This document shows positions 7,281 through 14,769 of a stretch of DNA of 55,872 bases, in pieces. Location: assembly GCA_018827585.1 (NCBI GenBank), contig JAHJXP010000008.1, forward strand, positions 1-55,872. Reading direction: 5' to 3'. This DNA is from Pseudomonadota bacterium. Lineage in GTDB: Bacteria; Desulfobacterota; Syntrophia; Syntrophales; UBA5619. The notes under the pieces were generated by a model. It was given only the letters and a program-made list of their open reading frames with translations. It had not been told where the DNA came from and did no database searches. Every line of letters begins with the position of its first letter. Positions within the stretch are counted from its first letter, which is position 1. A program made the translations under genes and the position numbers.

Positions 7281-7781
7281 TTGAAAATGAAGAATATGGA
7301 AGAAGTGGAACTTCTCGACAGGGTGATTGCGATAAACAGGACGGCCAAAGTTGTAAAAGGCGGCCGCCGCTTCCGGTTCAGCGCCATCGTCGTGGTGGGC
7401 GACGGGAAAGGGTCGGTCGGCGCCGGCCTGGGCAAGGCCCATGAGGTGCCGGAGGCGATTCGCAAGGGCATGGAGAAGGCCAAGAAAAACATGATCAGGG
7501 TGGCGGTCGAAAACAGGACGATTCCTTACAGCGTCATCGGTCATTACGGCGCTGGAAAAGTCCTTCTCAAGCCCGCTTCCGAAGGGACCGGACTTATAGC
7601 CGGCGGGGCGGTCCGGGCCGTCCTGGAAGTGGCCGGGGTCCAGAACATCCTGACGAAGTGCCTCGGATCGCATAACCCGCACAACCTGGTCAAGGCGACC
7701 ATCGAGGGGCTGGGACAGTTGAAGGCGCCGGCGGACATATCCGCGGCCAGAGGCAGGGGCATTGCTGAAATTAGCGCTTAG
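7281..7781 (+). CDS. rpsE: 30S ribosomal protein S5 (uS5)
   Basis: A 166-residue S5 with both expected domains: VVKGGRRFRFSAIVVVGDGKG in the double-stranded-RNA-binding-like N-terminal domain and the C-terminal VHYG..KVLLKPASEGTGLIAGGAVRAVLE. It helps decode accurately at the 530 loop. The start shown is TTG; an ATG two codons on would remove only two residues, so the choice is not secure. Confidence 0.96.
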   Translation: MKMKNMEEVELLDRVIAINRTAKVVKGGRRFRFSAIVVVGDGKGSVGAGLGKAHEVPEAIRKGMEKAKKNMIRVAVENRTIPYSVIGHYGAGKVLLKPASEGTGLIAGGAVRAVLEVAGVQNILTKCLGSHNPHNLVKATIEGLGQLKAPADISAARGRGIAEISA

Positions 7782-7792
7782 AGGGGTTAGTT

Positions 7793-7990
7793 GTGGGAAA
7801 AAAGCTGAAAATTACACTGGTGAAAAGTTTCATCGGACGGCCTGAGGCTCAGCGCAAGGTTTTGCGCGGCATGGGATTGGGGAAGGTAAACAGGACTGTC
7901 CTGCTGAACGATACGCCTGAAATACGCGGTATGATCCGGAAGGTCGTTCACCTGGTGGCTGCCGTAGAAGTTGAGGAGAGCGGGAAATGA
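7793..7990 (+). CDS. rpmD: 50S ribosomal protein L30 (uL30)
   Basis: A 65-residue bacterial L30: LKITLVKSFIGRPEAQRKVLRGMGLGKVNRTVLLNDTP, a nearly textbook stretch. The start is GTG with GAGGGG about seven bases upstream. The last four bases (ATGA) overlap the rplO start, indicating translational coupling. L30 is absent from some bacterial lineages but is present here at its usual place between S5 and L15. Confidence 0.95.
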   Translation: MGKKLKITLVKSFIGRPEAQRKVLRGMGLGKVNRTVLLNDTPEIRGMIRKVVHLVAAVEVEESGK

Positions 7991-8430
7991 ATCTGGGAAC
8001 ACTCAAACCGCCGGAAGGCTCGCGGAAGAAGCGGAAGAGGGTGGGGCGCGGCGACGGATCGGGACACGGCGGGACGGCGGGAAAAGGGGCAAAGGGCCAG
8101 AACGCCCGCTCCGGCCACAGCGTCAGGCCCAATTTCGAGGGAGGGCAGATGCCCCTCTCTCGGAGATTGCCCAAACGGGGATTCAAAAATCCCATGCGGC
8201 GGATCATCGCCACGGTGAATATCACGGAGTTGAAACGCTTTCCCGAGGGATCGGTCGTCGACCGTGAGACATTGCTGTCGGCGGGGCTGGTGAAGCGGAA
8301 GGCGGACGGGATCAAGGTATTGGGAAAGGGGGAGATCGGCTTTCCTCTCTCCGTGAAGGTGGATAGGGTCAGCCGGGGGGCGCGGCAGAAGATCGAGGCC
8401 GCCGGCGGTACAGTTGTCGAGGTCATTTGA
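7987..8430 (+). CDS. rplO: 50S ribosomal protein L15 (uL15)
   Basis: A 147-residue L15. The glycine/basic N-terminal arm (RKKRKRVGRGDGSGHGGTAGKG) threads through 23S rRNA, followed by the signature NFEGGQMPLSRRLPKRGF and a C-terminal domain ending GGTVVEVI. It overlaps rpmD by four bases and comes directly before secY, as in most bacteria. Confidence 0.96.
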   Translation: MNLGTLKPPEGSRKKRKRVGRGDGSGHGGTAGKGAKGQNARSGHSVRPNFEGGQMPLSRRLPKRGFKNPMRRIIATVNITELKRFPEGSVVDRETLLSAGLVKRKADGIKVLGKGEIGFPLSVKVDRVSRGARQKIEAAGGTVVEVI

Positions 8431-8431
8431 C

Positions 8432-9739
8432 TTGTTAGAAGGCTTAAAAAATATCTCCAAGATACCGGAGCTCCAGAAGCGGATACTCTTTACGTTTCTC
8501 CTGCTGGCGGTCTATCGGATGGGCGCCCATGTCCCGACGCCGGGCATCGACACGGCGGCGCTGGCGGCCTTTTTCGAGCAGGCGAAGGGGTCTCTTCTGG
8601 GACTCTTTGACATGTTTGCCGGGGGGGCGCTGAGCAATCTGTCGGTCTTTGCGCTGGGGATCATGCCCTACATCAGCGCCTCGATCATCCTGCAGCTTCT
8701 GACGGTGGCCGTCCCCTACCTGGAAAAGCTCTCCAAAGAGGGGGAGGCGGGCAGGAGAAAGATCACCCAGTACACCCGTTACGGGACGGTGGTTCTCAGC
8801 CTGATCCAGGGATTTGGAATTTCCATCGGGCTGGAAAACATGGCGGGTCCCACGGGGGCCTCCATAGTCATCACTACCGGCTGGGCATTCCGGCTGATGA
8901 CGGTGATCACCCTGACAGCGGGGACCGCGTTTATCATGTGGCTGGGCGAGCAGATCACCGAAAAGGGGATAGGCAACGGCATCTCCCTGATCATCTTCGC
9001 CGGGATCGTGGTCCGCGGCCCGGAGGCGATCATCAATACCTTCCGCCTTCTGTTTTCGGGCGAGATGGGGATTTTCTTCATCCTCATCCTGATCGTGATG
9101 ATGGTCCTGATCATCGGCGTGATCGTCTTTGTCGAGAGCGGGCAGAGAAGGATCCCCGTGCAGTACGCCAAGCGGGTCATCGGGAGGAAGATGTACGGCG
9201 GCCAGACGACCCACCTGCCGCTGAAGGTCAATTCGGCCGGCGTCATCCCGCCGATCTTCGCCTCATCGATCATCATGTTTCCGGCGACGATCGCGAATTT
9301 CATCCCCCATCCCTGGATGAAATCTGTAGCCGACGCGCTGATCCCGGGGCGGATAGGATATGAACTGCTCTACGTGGCCTTTATCATCTTCTTCTGCTTC
9401 TTCTATACGGCAGTGACCTTCAATCCGGTGGACGTGGCCGACAATATGAGGAAATACGGGGGTTACGTTCCCGGCATCAGGCCGGGCAAGAAGACCGCCG
9501 AATATATCGACGAGATCCTGACGAAGCTGACGTTCGGGGGAGCTCTTTACGTCTCCGCCGTCTGCGTCCTTCCCAGCATTCTGATCAGCTCCTTCAACGT
9601 CCCCTTCTACTTTGGGGGAACGGCCCTGCTGATTGTCGTGGGCGTCGCCCTGGACACGGCCGGACAGATCGAGACCCATCTGCTGACAAGGCAGTATGAA
9701 GGTTTCATGAAGAAGGGCAAGATAGCCAGAAGACGGTGA
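8432..9739 (+). CDS. secY: Preprotein translocase channel subunit SecY
   Basis: SecY is the protein-conducting channel of the inner membrane, working with SecE/SecG and SecA or the ribosome. About 435 residues, with ten hydrophobic segments. Family marks are the plug-side sequence GGALSNLSVFALGIMPYISASI, the cytoplasmic loop with QYAKRVIGRKMYGGQTTHLPLKVN and the C-terminal loop YGGYVPGIRPGKKTAEYID. I place the start at TTG 8432 (MLEGLKNISKIPEL, like other SecYs, with CGAGG nine bases upstream); an in-frame TTG at 8414 inside rplO is possible. adk, often next, is absent; map follows. Confidence 0.95.
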   Translation: MLEGLKNISKIPELQKRILFTFLLLAVYRMGAHVPTPGIDTAALAAFFEQAKGSLLGLFDMFAGGALSNLSVFALGIMPYISASIILQLLTVAVPYLEKLSKEGEAGRRKITQYTRYGTVVLSLIQGFGISIGLENMAGPTGASIVITTGWAFRLMTVITLTAGTAFIMWLGEQITEKGIGNGISLIIFAGIVVRGPEAIINTFRLLFSGEMGIFFILILIVMMVLIIGVIVFVESGQRRIPVQYAKRVIGRKMYGGQTTHLPLKVNSAGVIPPIFASSIIMFPATIANFIPHPWMKSVADALIPGRIGYELLYVAFIIFFCFFYTAVTFNPVDVADNMRKYGGYVPGIRPGKKTAEYIDEILTKLTFGGALYVSAVCVLPSILISSFNVPFYFGGTALLIVVGVALDTAGQIETHLLTRQYEGFMKKGKIARRR

Positions 9740-9780
9740 TGGATAAGGGAGCATGACCGCCGGAAAATCGGATCATTGAC

Positions 9781-10530
9781 ATGGTCATCCTGAAATTGCC
9801 GGAGGAGATTGAGAAGCTGCGGACGAGCAATCTGATCGTAGCGGAGATCCTGGAAGAGTTGCGGGAAAGGATCAGGCCGGGCGTCACGACCCGCGAACTG
9901 GACAGCCTCTCCGAAGGGCTGTCGCGCAAAAGTCGGGTCAGGCCCGCGTTCAAGGGATACCGGGGTTACCCCTTCGCCCTCTGCACCTCGGTGAACGGCG
10001 AGGTGGTTCACGGGATGCCGTCGGACAGGCCGCTCGTCGCCGGAGACATCCTGAGTCTCGACTTTGGCGTGGACTACAGGGGTTATTTCGGCGATGCCGC
10101 CATCACCGTACCGGTGGGGGCCGTCTCCGCCGAAGCGCGGAAACTGATGAAGGCGACCGAAGAGGGTCTTTACAACGCGATCCGGCAGGCGCAGGCAGGC
10201 AACCGCCTGGGAGACGTTTCAGCCGCCGTCCAGGAGCGCGTCGAAGCGGACGGCTTTTCAGTCGTCAGGGATTTTGTCGGGCACGGCATCGGCAGAAGCC
10301 TTCATGAAGAGCCGCAGATCCCCAATTATGGCGTGCGGGGAAGAGGGATAGAGCTGAGGCCGGGAATGGTCCTGGCCATAGAGCCGATGGTCAATGAGGG
10401 AAGTTACCGGGTGAAGATTCTGCCGGACGGGTGGACCGTGGTCACCGAGGACGGGAAGCTGTCGGCGCACTTTGAACATTCCGTAGCGATTACGGAAAAC
10501 GGGCCGGATATCCTCAGCCTGCTTCGGTGA
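9781..10530 (+). CDS. map: Methionine aminopeptidase, type I
   Basis: This enzyme removes the initiator methionine from nascent proteins. The 249-residue sequence has the pita-bread fold's metal ligands in order: the DFGVDYRGYFGDAA aspartates, the GHGIGRSLHEEPQIPN histidine, the AIEPMV glutamate and the final EHSVAITENG glutamate. FRGYRGYPFALCTSVNGEVVHG-type sequence (here KGYRGYPF) supplies the substrate-pocket histidine. It lacks the N-terminal zinc-finger extension. It sits between secY and infA, a common arrangement. Confidence 0.96.
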   Translation: MVILKLPEEIEKLRTSNLIVAEILEELRERIRPGVTTRELDSLSEGLSRKSRVRPAFKGYRGYPFALCTSVNGEVVHGMPSDRPLVAGDILSLDFGVDYRGYFGDAAITVPVGAVSAEARKLMKATEEGLYNAIRQAQAGNRLGDVSAAVQERVEADGFSVVRDFVGHGIGRSLHEEPQIPNYGVRGRGIELRPGMVLAIEPMVNEGSYRVKILPDGWTVVTEDGKLSAHFEHSVAITENGPDILSLLR

Positions 10531-10578
10531 AGGGCGGGAACCGGCGATAAAGAAGCATCGGGCTTCAGAGCGGGAATT

Positions 10579-10797
10579 ATGGCGAAGGAAGAAGCGATAG
10601 AGGTTGAAGGCCGGGTGATCGAACCCCTGCCCAATGCCATGTTTCGTGTGGAACTGGAAAACGGTCATCGCGTTTTGGCCCATATTTCCGGGAAGATGAG
10701 GATGCATTTTATCAAGATTCTTCCGGGCGACAAGGTCACGGTTGAGTTGTCTCCCTATGACCTGACCCGGGGAAGGATCGTTTACAGGACTAAATAG
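10579..10797 (+). CDS. infA: Translation initiation factor IF-1
   Basis: A 72-residue OB-fold protein, the normal length. MAKEEAIEVEGRVIEPLPNAMFRVELENGH and the C-terminal GDKVTVELSPYDLTRGRIVYR are diagnostic. IF-1 binds the A site of the 30S subunit during initiation. It lies between map and rpmJ as in many bacteria. Confidence 0.96.
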   Translation: MAKEEAIEVEGRVIEPLPNAMFRVELENGHRVLAHISGKMRMHFIKILPGDKVTVELSPYDLTRGRIVYRTK

Positions 10798-10852
10798 CGA
10801 AGGCGGCCGGCGCCTCCGCGCCATGCCGTCGGCGGATAGGGGAGTGATGATC

Positions 10853-10966
10853 GTGAAAGTACGTTCTTCGGTCAAGAAAATATGCGAAAAGTGCAAGATC
10901 GTCAAAAGGCGTGGCGTGGTGCGTGTGATTTGCGAGAATCCGAAACATAAGCAGCGTCAGGGATAG
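10853..10966 (+). CDS. rpmJ: 50S ribosomal protein L36 (bL36), zinc-binding form
   Basis: A very short gene (37 residues). The GTG at 10853 gives MKVRSSVKKICEKCKIV, the standard start, and the end is CENPKHKQRQG. It holds the zinc ligands CxxC, C and H of the C+ form. GGGGAG is 8 bases upstream of this GTG; an ATG two codons earlier would leave only about two bases of spacing, so the GTG is preferred. L36 is the last small protein to join the 50S subunit. Confidence 0.95.
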   Translation: MKVRSSVKKICEKCKIVKRRGVVRVICENPKHKQRQG

Positions 10967-10993
10967 GGATTCAGATTTTCAGGAGGTTGTCAG

Positions 10994-11362
10994 GTGGCAC
11001 GAATTGCAGGTGTGGATTTACCCAAAAACAAAAGGATGGAGATCGCCCTGACCTATATCTATGGAATCGGGCGGGCAAAATCGCAAGAGATCCTTCGCGA
11101 AGCCGGCGTCAGCCCCGACACGAAAACGGATCAGCTTGCCGATGCGGAGATTACCTCCATCAGGAATGTTATCGACAGGGAACAGAAGGTGGAAGGGGAT
11201 CTGCGTCGGGAAGTGTCCATGTCCATCAAGAGGTTGATGGACGTCGGGACCTACCGCGGATTGCGGCACCGAAAAGGACTCCCCGTAAGGGGCCAGCGAA
11301 CGAGCACCAACGCCAGGACAAGAAAAGGACCGAGAAGGTCGATTGCCGGCAAGAAGAAATAG
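10994..11362 (+). CDS. rpsM: 30S ribosomal protein S13 (uS13)
   Basis: A 122-residue S13, a 30S head protein touching the P-site tRNA and bridging to L5. It begins MARIAGVDLPKNKRMEIALTYIYGIG, has the signature RLMDVGTYRGLRHRKGLPVRGQRT and ends in the basic tail TRKGPRRSIAGKKK. The start is GTG with CAGGAGG at good spacing. It opens the alpha operon (S13-S11-S4-rpoA-L17). Confidence 0.96.
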   Translation: MARIAGVDLPKNKRMEIALTYIYGIGRAKSQEILREAGVSPDTKTDQLADAEITSIRNVIDREQKVEGDLRREVSMSIKRLMDVGTYRGLRHRKGLPVRGQRTSTNARTRKGPRRSIAGKKK

Positions 11363-11383
11363 GGGAACGTATTCGGAGGACCA

Positions 11384-11776
11384 ATGGCAAAGCCAGTCAG
11401 GAAAACAGGGAAGAAGAAGGAAAAGAAAAATATCTCCGAGGGGATAGCTCACATTCAGTCGACCTTTAACAATACGATAGTGACGATTACCGATCTGAGC
11501 GGGAACGTCATTGCCTGGGCTTCCGCCGGGATGCAAGGGTTCAAGGGATCGAGGAAAAGCACCCCTTTTGCGGCGCAGATGGCGGCGGAGGATGCCGTGA
11601 AGAAGGCAAGGGAACACGGGGTGAGATCCGTTCAGGTCTACGTCAAGGGACCGGGATCAGGGCGGGAATCGGCCCTGCGATCTCTGCAGCTGGCAGGGCT
11701 CAGGATCAGCCTGATCCGCGACGTGACCCCGATTCCCCACAACGGGTGCCGTCCGCCCAAACGCCGCCGGGTGTAA
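11384..11776 (+). CDS. rpsK: 30S ribosomal protein S11 (uS11)
   Basis: A 130-residue S11 of the 30S platform. Family marks: GIAHIQSTFNNTIVTITDLSGN, ASAGMQGFKGSRKSTPFAAQ, and the C-terminal VRDVTPIPHNGCRPPKRRRV-type end (here IRDVTPIPHNGCRPPK). The basic N-terminus (RKTGKKKEKKN) is normal. It lies 21 bases after rpsM with CGGAGG before the ATG. Confidence 0.97.
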   Translation: MAKPVRKTGKKKEKKNISEGIAHIQSTFNNTIVTITDLSGNVIAWASAGMQGFKGSRKSTPFAAQMAAEDAVKKAREHGVRSVQVYVKGPGSGRESALRSLQLAGLRISLIRDVTPIPHNGCRPPKRRRV

Positions 11777-11833
11777 AACAACGAACAACAATCGATGAAC
11801 GTTGATAATTGATCACTGATCAGGGAGGCATTT

Positions 11834-12460
11834 TTGGCAAGGTATAGAGAATCCACATGCAGGTTGTGCCGGAGAGAAGGTTTGAAGCTGTTTCTCAAAG
11901 GGGACAGGCGCTATAGTGAAAAATGCGCCTTCGAAAGGCGGAGTTATGCGCCGGGAGATCACGGCCAGATGCGGAAGAAATTCTCCGATTACGGCGTCCA
12001 GTTGAGAGAGAAACAGAAGCTAAAGAGGTTGTACGGCCTGCTGGAAAAACAGTTCCGGGGATATTTCGAAAAAGCAGACCGGCAAAAAGGGATTACCGGC
12101 ACCAACCTCCTCATTTTCCTGGAGAGAAGACTGGACAATATGGTCTTCAGGATGGGCTTTGCCAATTCACGCACGGAGGCGAGACAGCTTGTCAGGCATA
12201 ACCATTTTACGGTCAGCGGAAAGCCGGTCAACATCCCCTCCTATCTGATCAGGCTTGGCGACGAGGTCCAGGTCCGCGAGGGGAGCCGGAAGGTCGAGAA
12301 GATCGTCGAGGCCATGGAAACCGTAGCCAGGCGGGGTGTTCCTCAATGGCTGGAAATCGATAAGACAAACTTCAGGGGCGTCGTGAAGACGCTTCCTACC
12401 CGTGAAGAATTGACGATGCCGGTAAAGGAACAGCTGATCGTGGAGCTTTATTCCAAGTAG
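11834..12460 (+). CDS. rpsD: 30S ribosomal protein S4 (uS4), zinc-binding N-terminus
   Basis: A 208-residue S4 that nucleates 30S assembly and, in enterobacteria, represses the alpha operon. The N-terminus MARYRESTCRLCRREG has a CxxC pair followed by a cysteine at SEKCAFERR, the C+ type of S4. The S4 domain proper follows: LERRLDNMVFRMGFANSRTEARQLVRHNHFTVSGKPVNIPS. The start is TTG, preceded by AGGGAGG. Confidence 0.96.
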   Translation: MARYRESTCRLCRREGLKLFLKGDRRYSEKCAFERRSYAPGDHGQMRKKFSDYGVQLREKQKLKRLYGLLEKQFRGYFEKADRQKGITGTNLLIFLERRLDNMVFRMGFANSRTEARQLVRHNHFTVSGKPVNIPSYLIRLGDEVQVREGSRKVEKIVEAMETVARRGVPQWLEIDKTNFRGVVKTLPTREELTMPVKEQLIVELYSK

Positions 12461-12497
12461 CAACCAACCAGGTATCCGAAGGGCAGGGAAATAAATT

Positions 12498-13514
12498 ATG
12501 CAGAGAAACTGGCGCAGTTTGATACAACCGAAAAGAGTGGAGATCGACGAGGCGACCCATACCCGTTTTTACGGGGAGTTCAGCTGTCAGCCGCTGGAGC
12601 GCGGCTTCGGCATCACCCTGGGAAATGCGCTGCGGAGGATCCTCCTCTCTTCCATTCAGGGAGCGGCCATCGTTTCCGTGAAATTTGACGGGGTCCTTCA
12701 TGAATTTTCCACGATCCCCGGGGTAAAAGAGGACGTCACGGATATCATCCTGAATCTCAAAGGCGTGCGGCTGAAGCTTCATCAGGGCGTGCCGCGGACC
12801 ATTCAAATCGATGCCTCCCGGGAAGGGGCCATCACCGCGGCGGATATCATCACCGACGGGACGGTGGAGATCCTCAACCCGGACCACTATATCGGCACGC
12901 TGGTGGACGACGCCTCCCTCAAGGCGGAATTGGTCGTCAAGATGGGCAAGGGCTATGTTCCCGCCCAGAAGGAAAGGGATCCGGAGCAGCCCGAGGGCAC
13001 CATCAACATCGATGCGATCTACTCTCCGATCAAAAAAGTCAATTATACCGTGACCTATGCCAGGGTGGGCCAGGTTGCGGACTACGACCGCCTGATTCTT
13101 GAGGTATGGACCGACGGGAGCGTTCTTCCCGAGGATGCCGTGGCCTATGCGGCAAAGATCCTCAAGGAGCAGTTGGACCCCTTCATCAATTTCTCTGAGA
13201 TTGAGGAAGAGGAGGAAGAACGCGATATCCCCAAGGAGGAAGATATCAACGACGTCCTCCTGCGGCATGTGGATGATCTGGAACTCTCCGTCCGTTCGGC
13301 AAATTGTCTCAAGAACGCAGGCATCAATCTGATCGGGGAACTCGTTCTGAAGACGGAAGCGGAAATGCTCAAGACAAAGAATTTCGGCCGAAAATCGTTG
13401 ACTGAAATAAAGGAGATCCTGACTGATTCCGGTCTCGGCTTCGGCATGAAGCTGGATTTCCCTCCGTGGAACAAGGCCGAAAAACCGGAAGAGGCTGCTG
13501 CCGATGCCGAATAA
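12498..13514 (+). CDS. rpoA: RNA polymerase alpha subunit
   Basis: 338 residues with both domains. The N-terminal dimerisation/assembly domain shows FTCQPLERGFGITLGNALRRILLSS-type sequence and the EFSTIPGVKEDVTDIILNLK loop. An acidic linker (IEEEEEERDIPKEEDIND) precedes the C-terminal domain with LELSVRSANCLKNAGI and KNFGRKSLTEIKEIL, which binds UP elements and activators. It lies in the alpha operon between rpsD and rplQ. Confidence 0.97.
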   Translation: MQRNWRSLIQPKRVEIDEATHTRFYGEFSCQPLERGFGITLGNALRRILLSSIQGAAIVSVKFDGVLHEFSTIPGVKEDVTDIILNLKGVRLKLHQGVPRTIQIDASREGAITAADIITDGTVEILNPDHYIGTLVDDASLKAELVVKMGKGYVPAQKERDPEQPEGTINIDAIYSPIKKVNYTVTYARVGQVADYDRLILEVWTDGSVLPEDAVAYAAKILKEQLDPFINFSEIEEEEEERDIPKEEDINDVLLRHVDDLELSVRSANCLKNAGINLIGELVLKTEAEMLKTKNFGRKSLTEIKEILTDSGLGFGMKLDFPPWNKAEKPEEAAADAE

Positions 13515-13557
13515 CGATTCAGTGATAACCCGGAAAAAGGTTCAATGCAGCAGATGG

Positions 13558-13575
13558 ATTTTTTGCGAAGCCGTC
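13558..13575 (+). repeat. half copy of the 125-bp element (right end only)
   Basis: ATTTTTTGCGAAGCCGTC before rplQ matches the right end of the full elements (CTTTTTACGAAGCCGTC) with small changes; the left end and interior are missing. It is most easily read as a decayed copy. It lies in the 91-bp rpoA-rplQ gap, the same kind of place as the full copies. Confidence 0.6.
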
Positions 13576-13605
13576 AGATTTGTCTGCGGGAAAGGGTGAT
13601 ATTCG

Positions 13606-14007
13606 ATGGGACAGGGTAAATTTGGCAGCAAGTTAGGGAGAACGACGAGCCATCGCAAGGCCATGCTTAGAACGATGGTGACCTCCCTTTTGAAACATGA
13701 GAGGATCAAGACCACTGAAATCAAGGCGAAAGAGCTCAGGAAAGTGGCAGAGAAGATGATCACGCTCGGCAAGAGGGGCGATCTCCATGCGCGGAGACAG
13801 GCCGCCGGGTATGTCCGGGATCGGGAGATGGTGGGAAAGCTCTTCGGGGAGCTGTCCGCAAGGTACCGGGAGAGAGCGGGCGGCTATACGCGGATCGTCA
13901 AGACCGGTTACCGCGTAGGCGACAACGCCCACATGTCCGTCATAGAATTCGTTCGCGATGCGGAGGCGGAGAAGGAAAAGAAGAAATCACCGGCCGCGAA
14001 GAAATAA
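13606..14007 (+). CDS. rplQ: 50S ribosomal protein L17 (bL17)
   Basis: A 133-residue L17. It begins with a variant of the usual KLGRTTSHRKAMLRTMVTSL block and contains HERIKTTEIKAKELRKVAEKMITLGK; the C-terminal part holds GGYTRIVKTGYRVGDNAHMSVIEF. It closes the alpha operon and is followed within ten bases by a clear intrinsic terminator. Confidence 0.97.
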   Translation: MGQGKFGSKLGRTTSHRKAMLRTMVTSLLKHERIKTTEIKAKELRKVAEKMITLGKRGDLHARRQAAGYVRDREMVGKLFGELSARYRERAGGYTRIVKTGYRVGDNAHMSVIEFVRDAEAEKEKKKSPAAKK

Positions 14008-14016
14008 TACATGTGT

Positions 14017-14050
14017 AGGGCGGGAGGAGTTCACCCCGCCCTCTTTTTTT
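14017..14050 (+). terminator. intrinsic terminator of the ribosomal protein operon
   Basis: AGGGCGGG (14017-14024) pairs perfectly with CCCGCCCT (14035-14042) around a ten-base loop, then comes a run of seven T (after one C). It ends the rplQ transcript. Confidence 0.93.
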
Positions 14051-14066
14051 ACCTGAATTTCCCCCC

Positions 14067-14094
14067 TTGTATTTTTAATCAGAAACGATATAGT
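14067..14094 (+). promoter_or_regulatory. candidate sigma-70 promoter for the EF-Tu-like gene
   Basis: TTGTAT and TATAGT are separated by 16 bp, in the AT-rich gap after the terminator and about 68 bp before the next start. A GC-rich stretch with the inverted bases AGCGTTAGCGCT lies between the promoter and the gene. Prediction by eye only. Confidence 0.5.
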
Positions 14095-14161
14095 TGCTCC
14101 CGCAAGCGTTAGCGCTGAGCGGTCTTTTGTCCGATAATGTCATGCGGAAGGAGGTCCGGTT

Positions 14162-14422
14162 ATGGCTGAACGGAAGGTCGGGGAGGTGGTCAAGTATTTC
14201 GTAAAACCGGGAGTTGCAGCCGTCAAGATCACCGACGGGGAGGTCGGGATCGGGGATACCCTCAAGTTCACGGGACATACCACGGATGTTACCATGCCTC
14301 TCGATTCCATAGAGGTCAATAATCAGAAAGTGCTCCGTGCGGCTGCCGGCGACTATGTCGGCATCAAGGTTGTTGACCGCGTCCGTCCCGGCGATGAGGT
14401 CTTCAAGATAACGGCAGATTAG
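14162..14422 (+). CDS. small EF-Tu domain 2-like protein
   Basis: An 86-residue protein resembling only the second (beta-barrel) domain of translational GTPases: ...GEVGIGDTLKFTGHTTDVTMPLDSIEVNN..., then AAAGDYVGIKVVDRVRPGDEVFKI, which matches the EF-Tu/IF-2 pattern of a barrel with 'G..VGI....V..GD'. There is no GTP-binding domain. Such stand-alone barrels are annotated as 'translation elongation factor-like protein' in deltaproteobacteria and archaea; the function is not established. AAGGAGG precedes the ATG. It is a single-gene transcript by the look of its flanks. Confidence 0.8.
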   Translation: MAERKVGEVVKYFVKPGVAAVKITDGEVGIGDTLKFTGHTTDVTMPLDSIEVNNQKVLRAAAGDYVGIKVVDRVRPGDEVFKITAD

Positions 14423-14423
14423 G

Positions 14424-14498
14424 CGCGCCGGCTGCAGGGGGCTGTGCCCCGGTTTGCCAACGGCAGGCGTACCCGCAGCCGCGGGGATGAGCCGGCGC
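14424..14498 (+). other. GC-rich segment able to form a branched stem-loop
   Basis: GCGCCGGCT near the left end is complementary to AGCCGGCGC near 14488-14496. Between them lie two more complementary runs (GGGGGCTGTGCCCC and CCCGCAGCCGCGGGG). No T-tract follows, so it is a poor terminator. It may be a structured 3' end for the preceding gene or a decayed repeat. I do not recognise a known RNA family. Confidence 0.4.
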
Positions 14499-14542
14499 AG
14501 TTATACTGTTGCCTGTTTGCGTGATCCGTGAATGAAGGGTGG

Positions 14543-14755
14543 CGACCTCGTAAAAAGTCTTAAAAGTCGCGAAAAGGAGACGACTTCGTAAAAAGGCCCC
14601 CGGCCTTCGCCGGGGCAGGCTCCGGCAAGGCGCGCAAGTACCCTCCCTCAGGAATGAGGCGTACTGTGGCGTACGCCGCAATAAGCCTGCCCCTGCGGAA
14701 GCAGGGGAAGGATGAAGCTTTAGCGCAGCATCCGGACTTTTTTTACGAAGTCGTC
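14543..14755 (+). repeat. long variant of the 125-bp element, copy 4 (core 14579-14755)
   Basis: The ends GACGACTTCGTAAAAAGG and CCTTTTT-type ACGAAGTCGTC are the same as in the other copies with compensatory changes in both arms (GGCGG/CCGCC has become GACGA/TCGTC), so pairing is kept. The interior is lengthened to 177 bp by extra GC-rich sequence that is itself largely self-complementary (CCCCGGCCTTCGCCGGGGC, and CCTGCCCCTGCGGAAGCAGGGG). The GAGGCGTACTGTGGCGTACGCC centre is retained. The compensatory changes argue that the hairpin itself is maintained. It ends 14 bp before the next gene. Confidence 0.85.
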
Positions 14756-14769
14756 AAGGGTGGCGGAGA

